A DNA stretch of 54,789 nt from Saprospiraceae bacterium (lineage in GTDB: Bacteria; Bacteroidota; Bacteroidia; Chitinophagales; Saprospiraceae): contig JADZFD010000073.1 of assembly GCA_020850225.1 (NCBI GenBank), forward strand, positions 1-54,789, written 5' to 3'. Every line of letters starts with the position of its first letter. Position 1 is the stretch's first letter. The notes beneath the pieces were generated by a model. The model saw only the letters and a list, made by a program, of their open reading frames with translations. It ran no database searches and was not told where the DNA came from. The position numbers were made by a program, and so were the translations under genes. Shown here one piece after another: positions 27,070-35,368 of this stretch.

Positions 27070-28386
27070 TTGAACTTCGCAACATTCAAAAAGAGTAAGA
27101 TTAGAAAGTCTTATTCTGATATAATATTTTCATTTTTTATAGCCAGTGTATTTATATTAGGATATCATCTTGATAAGAATTCAAATCTTACATTTTCATC
27201 TGTTTCAGATGAGGAAAGTGCTCCACATAAAGGAAGTGCCATGAAGTTTGGCTTCCCATTGGATTCGGTATATATCCAGGAAGATGTAATTAAGAAAAAC
27301 GAAATATTCAGTAATATACTCAATTTGAATGGATTAAGCCCCAATTTAATATTATCGATTGAGAATGAAGCCAAGGAAATTTTTAATTTCAGAAATATAA
27401 AAGCAGGCTCAAAATATCATATTATCAAGAAAAGTGAATGTGATGATACACCAATAGCTTTTGTCTATGAGCCTGATAAGTTTACATATCTGGTTTGTGA
27501 TTTAAGGGACAATATAAAAGTGGACTTGGTTGAACATGATGTTGAAGTGTGCGAAGAAGTAGCTTATGGATCAATTGATGGATCATTATGGCAATCTTTA
27601 GGAAAAATCGGAGTTGATAATTCAATAATTGATAAAATGGAAGAAGCACTCTCAACTTCCGTTGACTTTTATCATATACAGAAAGGAGATGAATTTAAAT
27701 TAATTTTCGAGAAAAAGTATATTAATGGTGAGTATATCGGATTAGGTAATCTCCTTGCAGCAAGTTATTCTACAGATAATAATACAAGTTATTCCATCAA
27801 TTACAAATCCAAAGACTTTGATGGGTTTCTGGATTTCGAAGGCAGGCCGGCAAGAAAAACATTCCTGAAAGCGCCTGTTAAATTTAGCAGAATATCATCC
27901 AATTTTAATTTAAGAAGATTTCATCCCATCAAAGGCAAAACTATACCTCATTTGGGCACTGATTATGCCGCTCCATATGGTACAGAAATACGCTCTGTTG
28001 CTGATGGTATTGTCACAGCAGCAGCTTATGGAAGTGGTAATGGAAAATTTGTCAAAGTGAAACATGATAAAGTTTACGAAACCCAATACCTTCATATGAG
28101 CAGATTTGCCAAAGGAATCAGACCAGGTACCCGGGTAAAACAAGGACAAACGATTGGTTATGTTGGTGCTACTGGATTAGCCACCGGACCTCATGTTTGT
28201 TTCAGATTCTGGAAAAATGGTAGACAGGTAAACCACCTTAAAGAAAAAATGCCTGCTCCTCAAACCTTGCCTCAAAGTCAATTGGGTAACTACTTTGAAG
28301 TCAGAGATAAAATGTTGGTCAGACTTCAAAAAATTGGCCACAACTACCCGCATCAAGATATGGCAGGAAAAGTTGCAAATCCATGA
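27070..28386 (+). CDS. M23-family peptidoglycan endopeptidase (Cys in place of third zinc His)
   Basis: 438-residue murein hydrolase, exported by an N-terminal signal anchor (about 17-36). The only plausible start is TTG at 27070, as a stop lies 15 nt upstream in frame and there is no ATG before the membrane segment. A membrane-distal domain (about 60-260) precedes the LytM/M23 domain. There the zinc site has HLGTD (H294, D298), YLHM (H342) and GPHVCF (H375, C377). In standard LytM the last motif is HxH; here the second His is Cys, which can also bind zinc. The substitution resembles what I recall in other Bacteroidota M23 proteins and probably keeps activity. It likely cleaves peptide cross-links during growth or division. 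Confidence 0.87.
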   Translation: MNFATFKKSKIRKSYSDIIFSFFIASVFILGYHLDKNSNLTFSSVSDEESAPHKGSAMKFGFPLDSVYIQEDVIKKNEIFSNILNLNGLSPNLILSIENEAKEIFNFRNIKAGSKYHIIKKSECDDTPIAFVYEPDKFTYLVCDLRDNIKVDLVEHDVEVCEEVAYGSIDGSLWQSLGKIGVDNSIIDKMEEALSTSVDFYHIQKGDEFKLIFEKKYINGEYIGLGNLLAASYSTDNNTSYSINYKSKDFDGFLDFEGRPARKTFLKAPVKFSRISSNFNLRRFHPIKGKTIPHLGTDYAAPYGTEIRSVADGIVTAAAYGSGNGKFVKVKHDKVYETQYLHMSRFAKGIRPGTRVKQGQTIGYVGATGLATGPHVCFRFWKNGRQVNHLKEKMPAPQTLPQSQLGNYFEVRDKMLVRLQKIGHNYPHQDMAGKVANP

Positions 28387-28848
28387 TGCAGTATTGTATA
28401 CAACATAAGTCAGGTTTTTTCAAAAGAGATTCTCAAGTATAATGATTCCTCCAATAAGGTCATACATACATCCATAATGTAAAATTGAAGTAAATTGTTA
28501 GATGTTTATTCAGACAATCATACAAATTTTTTTCCCAATTTAATGATTTAGTCAACATTTGCAATGGAATATATATGAATTCCTGGCATATAATACAAAA
28601 ATTATTTCAGAATTATAATTTTGTATCAAATTCAAGCAACTGATCATCAATGTTATACACATTTAAAATAAAATATTTGAAAAAATATTATTATTTTATA
28701 CCCTTATAAGCAACGAAAATTATACATAAGGTATCTTATATTCAGAGACCCCAAAGTCTCAAAGATTGATATTCTTTTCAAATAAATTGAAAAAATCTTT
28801 AGCGAAGAAAAAAAAGCCCACTGAAAGCAGCGGGCTTTTTTTTTGTAT
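28387..28848. other. Convergent intergenic region with a hairpin cluster
   Basis: 462 bp between convergent genes, very AT-rich from 28387 to 28740 with nothing recognisable. From 28745 there are three hairpins in 100 nt. The first is GAGAC/GTCTC (28745-28760). The second is a two-part stem with AAAGATT/AATCTTT outside and TTTTCAA/TTGAAAA inside (28761-28800). The third is the bidirectional terminator. A small RNA ending at that terminator is possible but unproven. Confidence 0.5.
28807..28844. terminator. Bidirectional terminator between M23 and ElaA genes
   Basis: AAAAAAGCCC-A-CTG and CAG-C-GGGCTTTTTT enclose the loop AAAG. The A-run before and T-run after make it work on both strands, serving the M23 gene (plus) and the ElaA gene (minus). 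Confidence 0.88.
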
Positions 28849-29301
28849 TTATTTCATCGTCATTATGATATGAGGTATGCCGTCTTCAATATAAGATGTA
28901 CCCGTATCATTAAAGCCTAATGACGTATAAAACCTCTTAAGGTAGCTTTGGGCACCGATTTTTATAGGAACGCCCGGATATAACTCCTTACAATGCATTA
29001 TTGCAAGAATCATGAGTTGCCGTCCGAAGCCTTGTCCCCTTTTTTCCTTCTTACATACGACTCTCCCGATTGAAACAAAATCGGTATACGGAATATCTGG
29101 TGGTAGTATACGAGCATAACCAATAATGCTATTATCTGTATCATGCAGGATAAGGTGACTTGCGTACTTGTCATTACCGTCTGCATCCAGGTAGGGGCAG
29201 TTTTGTTCTACAATAAATATTTCCTGCCTCAATTGAATGATATCGTAGAGAATGTCAACAGTTAGATATTCAAATTTGCATACTGATAAAGATATTTGCA
29301 T
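28849..29301 (-). CDS. elaA: ElaA-type GNAT acetyltransferase
   Basis: 150-residue N-acetyltransferase of the GNAT superfamily, ElaA branch. The N-terminal pattern IIQLRQEIFIVEQNCPYLDAD is the ElaA signature. The acetyl-CoA loop is KEKRGQGFGRQLM, and the C-terminal YLKRFYTSLGFND closes the fold. The acceptor substrate is unknown. It follows the 316-residue membrane protein by 6 nt on the same strand and ends in a strong bidirectional terminator, so it is probably the last gene of a three-gene operon starting at 32099. Confidence 0.88.
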   Translation of the reverse strand: MQISLSVCKFEYLTVDILYDIIQLRQEIFIVEQNCPYLDADGNDKYASHLILHDTDNSIIGYARILPPDIPYTDFVSIGRVVCKKEKRGQGFGRQLMILAIMHCKELYPGVPIKIGAQSYLKRFYTSLGFNDTGTSYIEDGIPHIIMTMK

Positions 29302-29307
29302 ATACTT

Positions 29308-30258
29308 TTAATTTAATGACGTTCCTGAATTATGTTGTTTTATTTGAAATCCGGATATACTTCCTGCCCTGATATTAGTTTTAAAAAAGAAATCATTAAA
29401 ATAATAACATTCAAGATCATTGGTATAAAAGAAAAAATCACGTGGTGCTGATGTAATAACAGGATAGATTATCCTCCTGCTATTTTTTAATTGAAGCGTA
29501 GTTTTGAGACGAACAATTTCTGTCGACCAATAGGTGTGATTAAACAGACCTGCGACGATTGTTCTTCGGCTTTTCATGGAGAGAAAGTTACTTAAATCCT
29601 TATACATATATGATTTGATATCATTACCTTCAAAATTGATTTTGTCAGTAGCAGTAACAGACAAGATTTGCAATGTATCAGTATGGTTACTGAGTACAGT
29701 GTTCAGAACTGGATCTTCACCCATCATCAATGTATCGCTCTTAAGGATAGGAATCTTAGTATACAAGGCAGCTCCATGTTGGTGTAATTGGATAAGTTTT
29801 GATTGATAAGGAAATTGTTTTGCCAACACAGGCTGTATCAAATGATTCCAATCGGGTGTATAATGCAATAAAACTATTACATTAATGGAAGTGTCACGTA
29901 TAATTGGATTTAAAAAAAGTATATCCTCAACCGTATTCAGATTGATTTCAGTAATTTTCAGACCAAAAGCATTGTTCCTTTTGGGCAATTTGAAATCTTC
30001 ATTTGTTGTTGTTTTTAGATAAAGAGTCATAAAAGTGCTAAATATAAAAGCAATATACATCGCCTTTTTACTGTCAGCAAAATAACTTGTCAATCCTGTA
30101 ATTAAAAGTGCAAAAAGGATATAAATCAGATAATCCTCCAGGTGAAGTTGAATAAAAAAAAATGGAAGTATAAAAATGCTCAATGACAAAAGAGACAACA
30201 AGATGCTGATAATAAGTAGTGTTTTTACTAAAATCTGCTTGTTTAGCATCCGTATCAC
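29308..30258 (-). CDS. Membrane protein with a degenerate endonuclease/exonuclease/phosphatase-like domain
   Basis: 316 residues with three predicted helices at about 12-37, 42-61 and 66-82, then an extracytoplasmic domain. The domain order resembles the endonuclease/exonuclease/phosphatase (EEP) fold of Bacteroidota membrane proteins: LKITEINLN, VIVLLHYTPDWN, QFPYQ, HGAALYTKIPI, VAGLFNHTYWS. In active members the corresponding positions are LQE and GDFN. Here the catalytic Glu is His132 and the Asp is Leu238, so nuclease or phosphatase activity is probably lost. The assignment rests on motif order only and is moderate. The start overlaps the lamin-tail gene stop by 4 nt, implying translational coupling. 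Confidence 0.6.
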   Translation of the reverse strand: MIRMLNKQILVKTLLIISILLSLLSLSIFILPFFFIQLHLEDYLIYILFALLITGLTSYFADSKKAMYIAFIFSTFMTLYLKTTTNEDFKLPKRNNAFGLKITEINLNTVEDILFLNPIIRDTSINVIVLLHYTPDWNHLIQPVLAKQFPYQSKLIQLHQHGAALYTKIPILKSDTLMMGEDPVLNTVLSNHTDTLQILSVTATDKINFEGNDIKSYMYKDLSNFLSMKSRRTIVAGLFNHTYWSTEIVRLKTTLQLKNSRRIIYPVITSAPRDFFFYTNDLECYYFNDFFFKTNIRAGSISGFQIKQHNSGTSLN

Positions 30259-32099
30259 ATTTTTTGAGCAGCTACAATTACTTTTTTATCAGATTTTACT
30301 TCTCCATCGGGATGGAAAATGCTGCTGTAAACAATATACATACCGGTTTTGACCAATGTTCCTGAAGCATTCAACCCGTCCCATTTGATTGTCACATCAG
30401 GTGCAATCAACAAATTATTGGCAAGATCGATAACAGGAAAACCATTGCTGTCAAATATACGGATAGTAGCAAGGTATCCGCTTTTGTCCAGGTTGTAATG
30501 TAACAGAATGACATCGTCAATACCATCACCATCCGGTGTAAATACTTTTTTATCTATGTAAACGAAGTCATTACTTTCCGGAGTCAGCACTGATTGATCA
30601 TTGGAATTTTTATAACCTGGTGTAGCAAAATGTTTGTCAGCTGATGCAGAATGCCAGTTGTTGATGTCATTGGTAGGCTTGTCATTAAAAAGCCTTTCCA
30701 GCGATATGCCTTTAGTGTTTTTCAGCAACGAAAAATGCATATTTTGCCTGTAATCAAAAGAATCTAACGTTATGAGTTTGCCTGAATGGTTATACTGTAA
30801 TGTTATATTGGCGGAGGCAACATTCAGTGCCGGTAGTGTAGCTTCAATAAATAATGCCGTATCCGGGGTAAGGTATTTATCTTTCAGAAAAGCAATATTT
30901 TTAGATATAGCTGTATAATTTCCTGGTTGTAATGTGATTGTGGTACGGATGAGTTTGGATTCTCCCCTTTCTTTGTTAACAACAATCAAACTATCCAGTT
31001 TGAGATGTTTGGGTGATTTATTGTAAATTTCAATAAAATCCTCACCTCCGGTATATGGGTCGGTAAGAACTTCAGTGATAATCAAATCGCCTTCTTGAGG
31101 AGTATCAATAAATGAAAAATGTACTTCATGTTCAACTGAATAATTGTTGATGTTACGGAGGTTTTTTATTATGAGTGTGTAAATATTATTGCTTTGAATC
31201 GCCCCATCAGCAAAACGCAGGATAGCTTCCAATGGTTTTTGAGTATTATAGAGCACTTCTGTAGGATTGCCCACCCCGTGATTAACTGTATAAGTAGTGG
31301 TTGACATGGTTGACATCGTTTCAGGAAGTTTATCAAACCGAATGATCACATCTCTGTTATTTAAGGCCTGTGCCGATATCACAAATGGTGCGATGGTATC
31401 TCTTTCCAGTTTTTTGATGTAAATATCATCGTAGAAAAATTTGTCTGAACGGGTTGATGTATACTTACAGTAAATACCAAAATACATCGAATCAGGGATA
31501 ACCAATGCAGGATCAAAAAAATCAATATCGGCTTCAAATTGTTGCTGTCCGGAGTAATCCGTATTAATAGTGCCCTTGCCATTTCTGTATAATTTCATTT
31601 GAACACGTGCCTGTGCCGGGTCAAGAGCAATGGCTCCGTTGGTACCGGCTCCAAGTAAGGTGGAAATCCCGTTGACAAGTTTATATAATTGTATAGCGTC
31701 ATTGGTCCCGTTTTCACCTAATTTCAAATAATATCCATTGGCACCGGCTTCTTTTGGCTGATCAGTAAAAAGATAAATCTTGCTGTAATTATCGTTGGAA
31801 GGTGCAAATTGCATTTTAAAATAAAGGTTTATTTCTATACTGTCATCCGGCACCTGATACTTAGTAAATATAGCTGATTCGCCGGCGCCAGTTGTTGATA
31901 ATTGTAATTGTTTGCCGGTATTGATTTTAAAATTTCCGATATCCCCGGTCCATTTTACGATGTTAAGATTATTATCATCAAAATGGAGACTTAATTGAGC
32001 ATAGCTATACTCAATAGACAGAAACATGAATAATATCAGTAAATTTCTCACTGTAAAAAGGTTTGATAAACTGGTGAAAAGGCTATCTTTGTGCTTCAT
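30255..32099 (-). CDS. Secreted lamin-tail-domain protein with a FlgD/T9SS-like C-terminal domain
   Basis: 614 residues with a signal peptide (about 1-34, ending SYA-Q). The first part (about 35-220) is a beta-rich, lectin-like region (LSLHFDDNNLNIVKWTG, SRSDKFFYDDIYIKK without clear catalytic residues). A fibronectin/Ig-like stretch follows (APFVISAQALNNRDVIIRF). The lamin tail domain spans about 330-430, recognised by LIITEVLTDPYTGGEDFIEI and YNKSPKHLKL. The C-terminus (VFTPDGDGIDDVI, IRIFDSNGFPVIDL, TGMYIVY) resembles FlgD/gliding-motility C-terminal domains often found on T9SS cargo. It is probably exposed at the surface or in the outer-membrane. It is the first gene of an operon with the EEP-like membrane protein and elaA. 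Confidence 0.78.
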   Translation of the reverse strand: MKHKDSLFTSLSNLFTVRNLLILFMFLSIEYSYAQLSLHFDDNNLNIVKWTGDIGNFKINTGKQLQLSTTGAGESAIFTKYQVPDDSIEINLYFKMQFAPSNDNYSKIYLFTDQPKEAGANGYYLKLGENGTNDAIQLYKLVNGISTLLGAGTNGAIALDPAQARVQMKLYRNGKGTINTDYSGQQQFEADIDFFDPALVIPDSMYFGIYCKYTSTRSDKFFYDDIYIKKLERDTIAPFVISAQALNNRDVIIRFDKLPETMSTMSTTTYTVNHGVGNPTEVLYNTQKPLEAILRFADGAIQSNNIYTLIIKNLRNINNYSVEHEVHFSFIDTPQEGDLIITEVLTDPYTGGEDFIEIYNKSPKHLKLDSLIVVNKERGESKLIRTTITLQPGNYTAISKNIAFLKDKYLTPDTALFIEATLPALNVASANITLQYNHSGKLITLDSFDYRQNMHFSLLKNTKGISLERLFNDKPTNDINNWHSASADKHFATPGYKNSNDQSVLTPESNDFVYIDKKVFTPDGDGIDDVILLHYNLDKSGYLATIRIFDSNGFPVIDLANNLLIAPDVTIKWDGLNASGTLVKTGMYIVYSSIFHPDGEVKSDKKVIVAAQKM

Positions 32100-32349
32100 T
32101 TATGAAATGATAATATTATTGTATTCAGCGATATGATTTGTAATGATTAATAATTTCAGTAAACTTTACTCAACTTAATACAGAAGCAAATATAATACAT
32201 GAGACGTAATTAAGTTTATATTCAGCTCATTGTTTTTTATAATAATTGTGATAGCGGTTAAAAAGCATAAATATTATTTATAAATCCAACAACATAATTA
32301 TTGGTATTGGTACGTTTAAAATCAATAGTTAAACATTTAAACAGATAAA

Positions 32350-33351
32350 ATGAAAATTGCAGTTGTAGGTGTCACTGGTCTTGTAGGCGGAGTAATCAAT
32401 GAGGTGTTGGAAGAGCTTCAATTTTCATATACACATTATATTCCGGTAGCATCGGATCGTTCGGTAGGCAAGAATATTCATTTTGATGGAAAAACCTACA
32501 GTATCGTTGGGTTAGAGCAGGCATTGCAACTTGCACCGGATATTGCCATTTTTTCTGCCGGAGGAGATATATCTCTGGAATGGGCACCAAAGTTTGCAGC
32601 AGTGGGAACGGTTGTTATCGATAATTCCAGTGCCTGGAGAATGGATCCAAACAAAAAGTTGATAATACCTGAAATAAATGCCGATACATTGACAAAAGAG
32701 GATAAAATCATTGCCAACCCCAACTGTTCAACCATTCAGATGGCATTGGCATTGGCTCCGATTCATAAGCAATACGGTATTAAGAGACTTGTAATATCAA
32801 CATATCAGTCATTTACAGGTACAGGTGCCAAAGCCGTTAATCAGTATAATAATGAGAAGTCCGGCATCACAGTACCTGACACTGAAAGAGCTTATCATTA
32901 TCCTATTTTTGAAAATGCAATACCTCAGTGCGATGTTTTTCTGGACAATGATTATACGAAGGAAGAGATGAAGCTTGTCAATGAAACGAAAAAAATTTTA
33001 GACGATGAAAGCATCCGGATTACTGCTACAGCAGTAAGAATTCCTGTGGACGGTGGTCATTCTGAATCCATCAATGTAGAACTTGGCAAGTCTTTTGATA
33101 TAAAAGAAATCAGGAATATATTGAGTACTGCAAAAGGTATTGTTGTGCTGGATGACCCGGAAACTTTTAAATACCCAATGCCGTTGTATAGTAAAAACAA
33201 AAATGAAGTTTTTGTAGGCAGATTAAGATACGATGAATCACAGGAAAACACATTCAATATGTGGGTTGTTGCTGATAATTTGCGTAAAGGAGCAGCTACA
33301 AATACCATTCAGATTGCACAGTACCTGGTTGATAACCACTTAATTAGTTGA
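32350..33351 (+). CDS. asd: Aspartate-semialdehyde dehydrogenase
   Basis: Reduces aspartyl phosphate to aspartate semialdehyde with NADPH, the branch point to lysine/diaminopimelate, threonine and methionine. It has 333 residues. The nucleotide site is VVGVTGLVGGVI at the N-terminus. The catalytic Cys is C126 in IANPNCSTIQMALA. Substrate-binding parts include YQSFTGTGAKAV and RIPVDGGHSESI, with the catalytic His in the latter. The protein is of the bacterial (not archaeal/fungal) type. It is preceded by 250 bp of AT-rich sequence and followed after 55 nt by the coiled-coil protein gene on the same strand. Confidence 0.96.
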   Translation: MKIAVVGVTGLVGGVINEVLEELQFSYTHYIPVASDRSVGKNIHFDGKTYSIVGLEQALQLAPDIAIFSAGGDISLEWAPKFAAVGTVVIDNSSAWRMDPNKKLIIPEINADTLTKEDKIIANPNCSTIQMALALAPIHKQYGIKRLVISTYQSFTGTGAKAVNQYNNEKSGITVPDTERAYHYPIFENAIPQCDVFLDNDYTKEEMKLVNETKKILDDESIRITATAVRIPVDGGHSESINVELGKSFDIKEIRNILSTAKGIVVLDDPETFKYPMPLYSKNKNEVFVGRLRYDESQENTFNMWVVADNLRKGAATNTIQIAQYLVDNHLIS

Positions 33352-33406
33352 TAATTGTATTATACTTACCTTAAAGTTTATTTGAATATTTAATTTACAT
33401 TGTATT

Positions 33407-34936
33407 ATGAGACGTAAAATTGTACTATGGGGTTCCAATGAGAAAGATGAAAAAATGTTAATTGCATTGGAATTGCTGGAAAAGGAAAACGTTGTTAATA
33501 TTTACACTTTTCCTGAAAATGTTGCCACTGAAGAGTTTTTTAAAGCGATGTCTGAAAAGTGGAGAGATGAAGAAGAAGTAGAGTTCCCATCTGTGTTTAC
33601 TAAAATTGAAAGAAAACTTTCAATATCCGAAAGTCTTCTGCCTGACGAAATCAAGGTTGACAGACCTGATTTGATAACACGGGCACAGGCCGAATGGCAA
33701 TTTGTTGTATTGTCTTCCAAATTGTATGATATGTACAAAAGTGAATTGGAAGATATCAGAGAAAAGGTAAACGGTCTTACGGAATACCGTAATGATATGT
33801 GGAACGAATTGAAAGAATTCTGGGACAAAGTACAGGGACAGTTAAACGATAAAAATTTGTTCAGGGAACATGGAGCTTCTCTGAAAGAAAAGACAAATGT
33901 TTTATTCGATAAATTGAAAGAATTAAGAAAGGAACTGGATAGTCAGTTTGAAACCCAATCCAAAGGTTTTGCTGATGCATTTAAATCAGAGATTAAGGAA
34001 ATAGAAGATAAAATTGAGAAAGGACTTGGTCTGAATCCGATATTTGAAGATTTGAAACAATTACAGACCAAAATCAAAGGAATCAAGTTTACAAAAGATG
34101 ACAGAAACGAGCTATGGGATAAAGTAGATGGCGCATTTAAAAAACTGAAAGAGCAAAGAGGCGCCAAGGCAGAGTCATCATCAGGTAATAATCTGGCAAG
34201 ATTGGAATCCAGATTAAATGGATTACACGGTGCCATACAAAAAATGGAAAGATCCGTAAATTTTGACAAAAAAGATATGGAAGACCAGATTAAAAAGGGT
34301 GATGATGCAGGAGGTCAGCTGGAGTTGCAGTTACGTCAGGCAAGAATCCGGATGATTGAAGAGCGGCTGCGATCCAAGGAGGAAAAATTAGCAGATATGT
34401 ATGCTACTCAAAAGGAAATAGAAACGAGAATAGAAAAAGAAAAGAAACGTCAGGTAAGATTCGAAAAGCAGGAAAAACTCGAAGAAGCTAAAGATGCTGT
34501 TAAACAAAAAATTGCATCTGATATTGCAGAACAGTCCAGGGAAAGAGAAAAAATAGCAGATAAACTTGAAAAAGCAGCTTCCGATTTGCAAAAACCTAAA
34601 AAAGGATCATTTATTGATACAATAACTGAATCCGTTGAACAGTTAGTGGAAGATGTAGTGGATACTGCCAAAGCTGTCGCCGAAGTGGTAGGAGAAAAGC
34701 TGGATACAATCAAGGATGAGGTCGAAGATAAGCTCGATAATCTTGAAGACAAAATGGAGGATATCGGAGACAAAGCTGAAGATAAGTTTGAAGACATTGC
34801 TGACAAACTTGAAGATATAGCTGATAAAGCAAAAGATAAGATACAGGATACAATTGATGCTGTTAAAGATTCAATAGCAGGTACGGATACTACTGCCTCC
34901 AATGAAGAAGGAGCTTCTGAGCAAAAAGATGCTTAA
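33407..34936 (+). CDS. Uncharacterised long coiled-coil protein with amphipathic repeat tail
   Basis: 509 residues; I do not recognise the family. No signal peptide or membrane helix is seen, so it is probably cytoplasmic. Residues 1-75 form a short globular region (RRKIVLWGSNEKDEKMLIAL). Residues 80-420 are nearly all charged helix, including WNELKEFWDKVQGQL and ELWDKVDGAFKKLKEQ, spaced Trp/Phe repeats that recall the DUF349 helical repeat without matching it well. Long heptad coiled coil follows (about 285-410). The tail, about 425-490, is an 11-residue-type amphipathic repeat (DKLEDIADKAKDKIQD), like LEA or apolipoprotein helices, so it may bind membranes. Base usage is like neighbours. 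A terminator follows at 35027-35090. Confidence 0.75.
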   Translation: MRRKIVLWGSNEKDEKMLIALELLEKENVVNIYTFPENVATEEFFKAMSEKWRDEEEVEFPSVFTKIERKLSISESLLPDEIKVDRPDLITRAQAEWQFVVLSSKLYDMYKSELEDIREKVNGLTEYRNDMWNELKEFWDKVQGQLNDKNLFREHGASLKEKTNVLFDKLKELRKELDSQFETQSKGFADAFKSEIKEIEDKIEKGLGLNPIFEDLKQLQTKIKGIKFTKDDRNELWDKVDGAFKKLKEQRGAKAESSSGNNLARLESRLNGLHGAIQKMERSVNFDKKDMEDQIKKGDDAGGQLELQLRQARIRMIEERLRSKEEKLADMYATQKEIETRIEKEKKRQVRFEKQEKLEEAKDAVKQKIASDIAEQSREREKIADKLEKAASDLQKPKKGSFIDTITESVEQLVEDVVDTAKAVAEVVGEKLDTIKDEVEDKLDNLEDKMEDIGDKAEDKFEDIADKLEDIADKAKDKIQDTIDAVKDSIAGTDTTASNEEGASEQKDA

Positions 34937-35026
34937 AATCTGTATATACTCAGTTTTATAATTTATTCAATATGGATTATATTTTATAAAGCTGAAAATT
35001 ATAAGCTGTGGCAAATATGTATTTTT

Positions 35027-35090
35027 AAAAGTCGTTTGTATAACTTTTGATTGTTTTATAATTAACTGAGTTTCTGCAAACGACTTTTTT
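35027..35090. terminator. Long-loop inverted repeat, terminator of the coiled-coil gene
   Basis: AAAAGTCGTTTG (35027-35038) and CAAACGACTTTT (35077-35088) pair perfectly over 12 bp, followed by more T. The loop is 38 nt, long for a terminator. The reverse strand also ends in a T-rich tract, so it can act both ways. Confidence 0.6.
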
Positions 35091-35204
35091 CATTGTATAA
35101 TGTAGTATATAATCAACCCATGTTAGAAGTACGGTTGGGTGCTGTTAAACCAGAATATGGCAAGTCATCATTATGGAATATGGTTGTTGAAGAGATAGAA
35201 AACC

Positions 35205-35239
35205 AAAAAAAAACGGCGTCAGATTTTATTCAGACGCCG
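35205..35239 (-). terminator. Orphan minus-strand terminator hairpin
   Basis: CGGCGTC (minus strand, 35239-35233) pairs with GACGCCG (35220-35214), followed by nine T (35213-35205). This GC-rich 7-bp stem plus T9 tail is a textbook intrinsic terminator, but the only sequence upstream on this strand is the hairpin-rich gap and antisense radA. Confidence 0.65.
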
Positions 35240-35368
35240 CATAACCCCAAAAAACCAATGGGAAACAAAAGAACTTGTTCCCGCTTTTTATAGTAGTTCA
35301 TACTATAAATTACTTTTAAGACTTAATTCAAATGACAAAGTCACCATTTTTAACAAAATTATTCTTCA

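Larger units (their letters stand above)
34937..35368. other. Intergenic region with four hairpins, possible small RNA locus
   Basis: 432 bp between the coiled-coil gene and radA. It carries the long-loop inverted repeat at 35027-35088 and three more hairpins at 35214-35239, 35260-35282 and 35289-35307. The first of the three is a good minus-strand terminator although no minus-strand protein gene precedes it. I found no convincing open frame; a 66-codon frame at 35093 starts with TTG, has no recognisable content and runs through the hairpins. Confidence 0.5.

Noticed and set aside
33502-34902. Ser-rich minus-strand open frames opposite the coiled-coil gene
   Set aside because: Antisense of Lys/Glu/Asp-rich coding sequence naturally gives long Ser/Leu/Phe frames; no conserved motif is seen.
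35093-35293. 66-codon plus-strand frame before radA
   Set aside because: It has a TTG start, no recognisable motif, and it runs through terminator and hairpin sequences.
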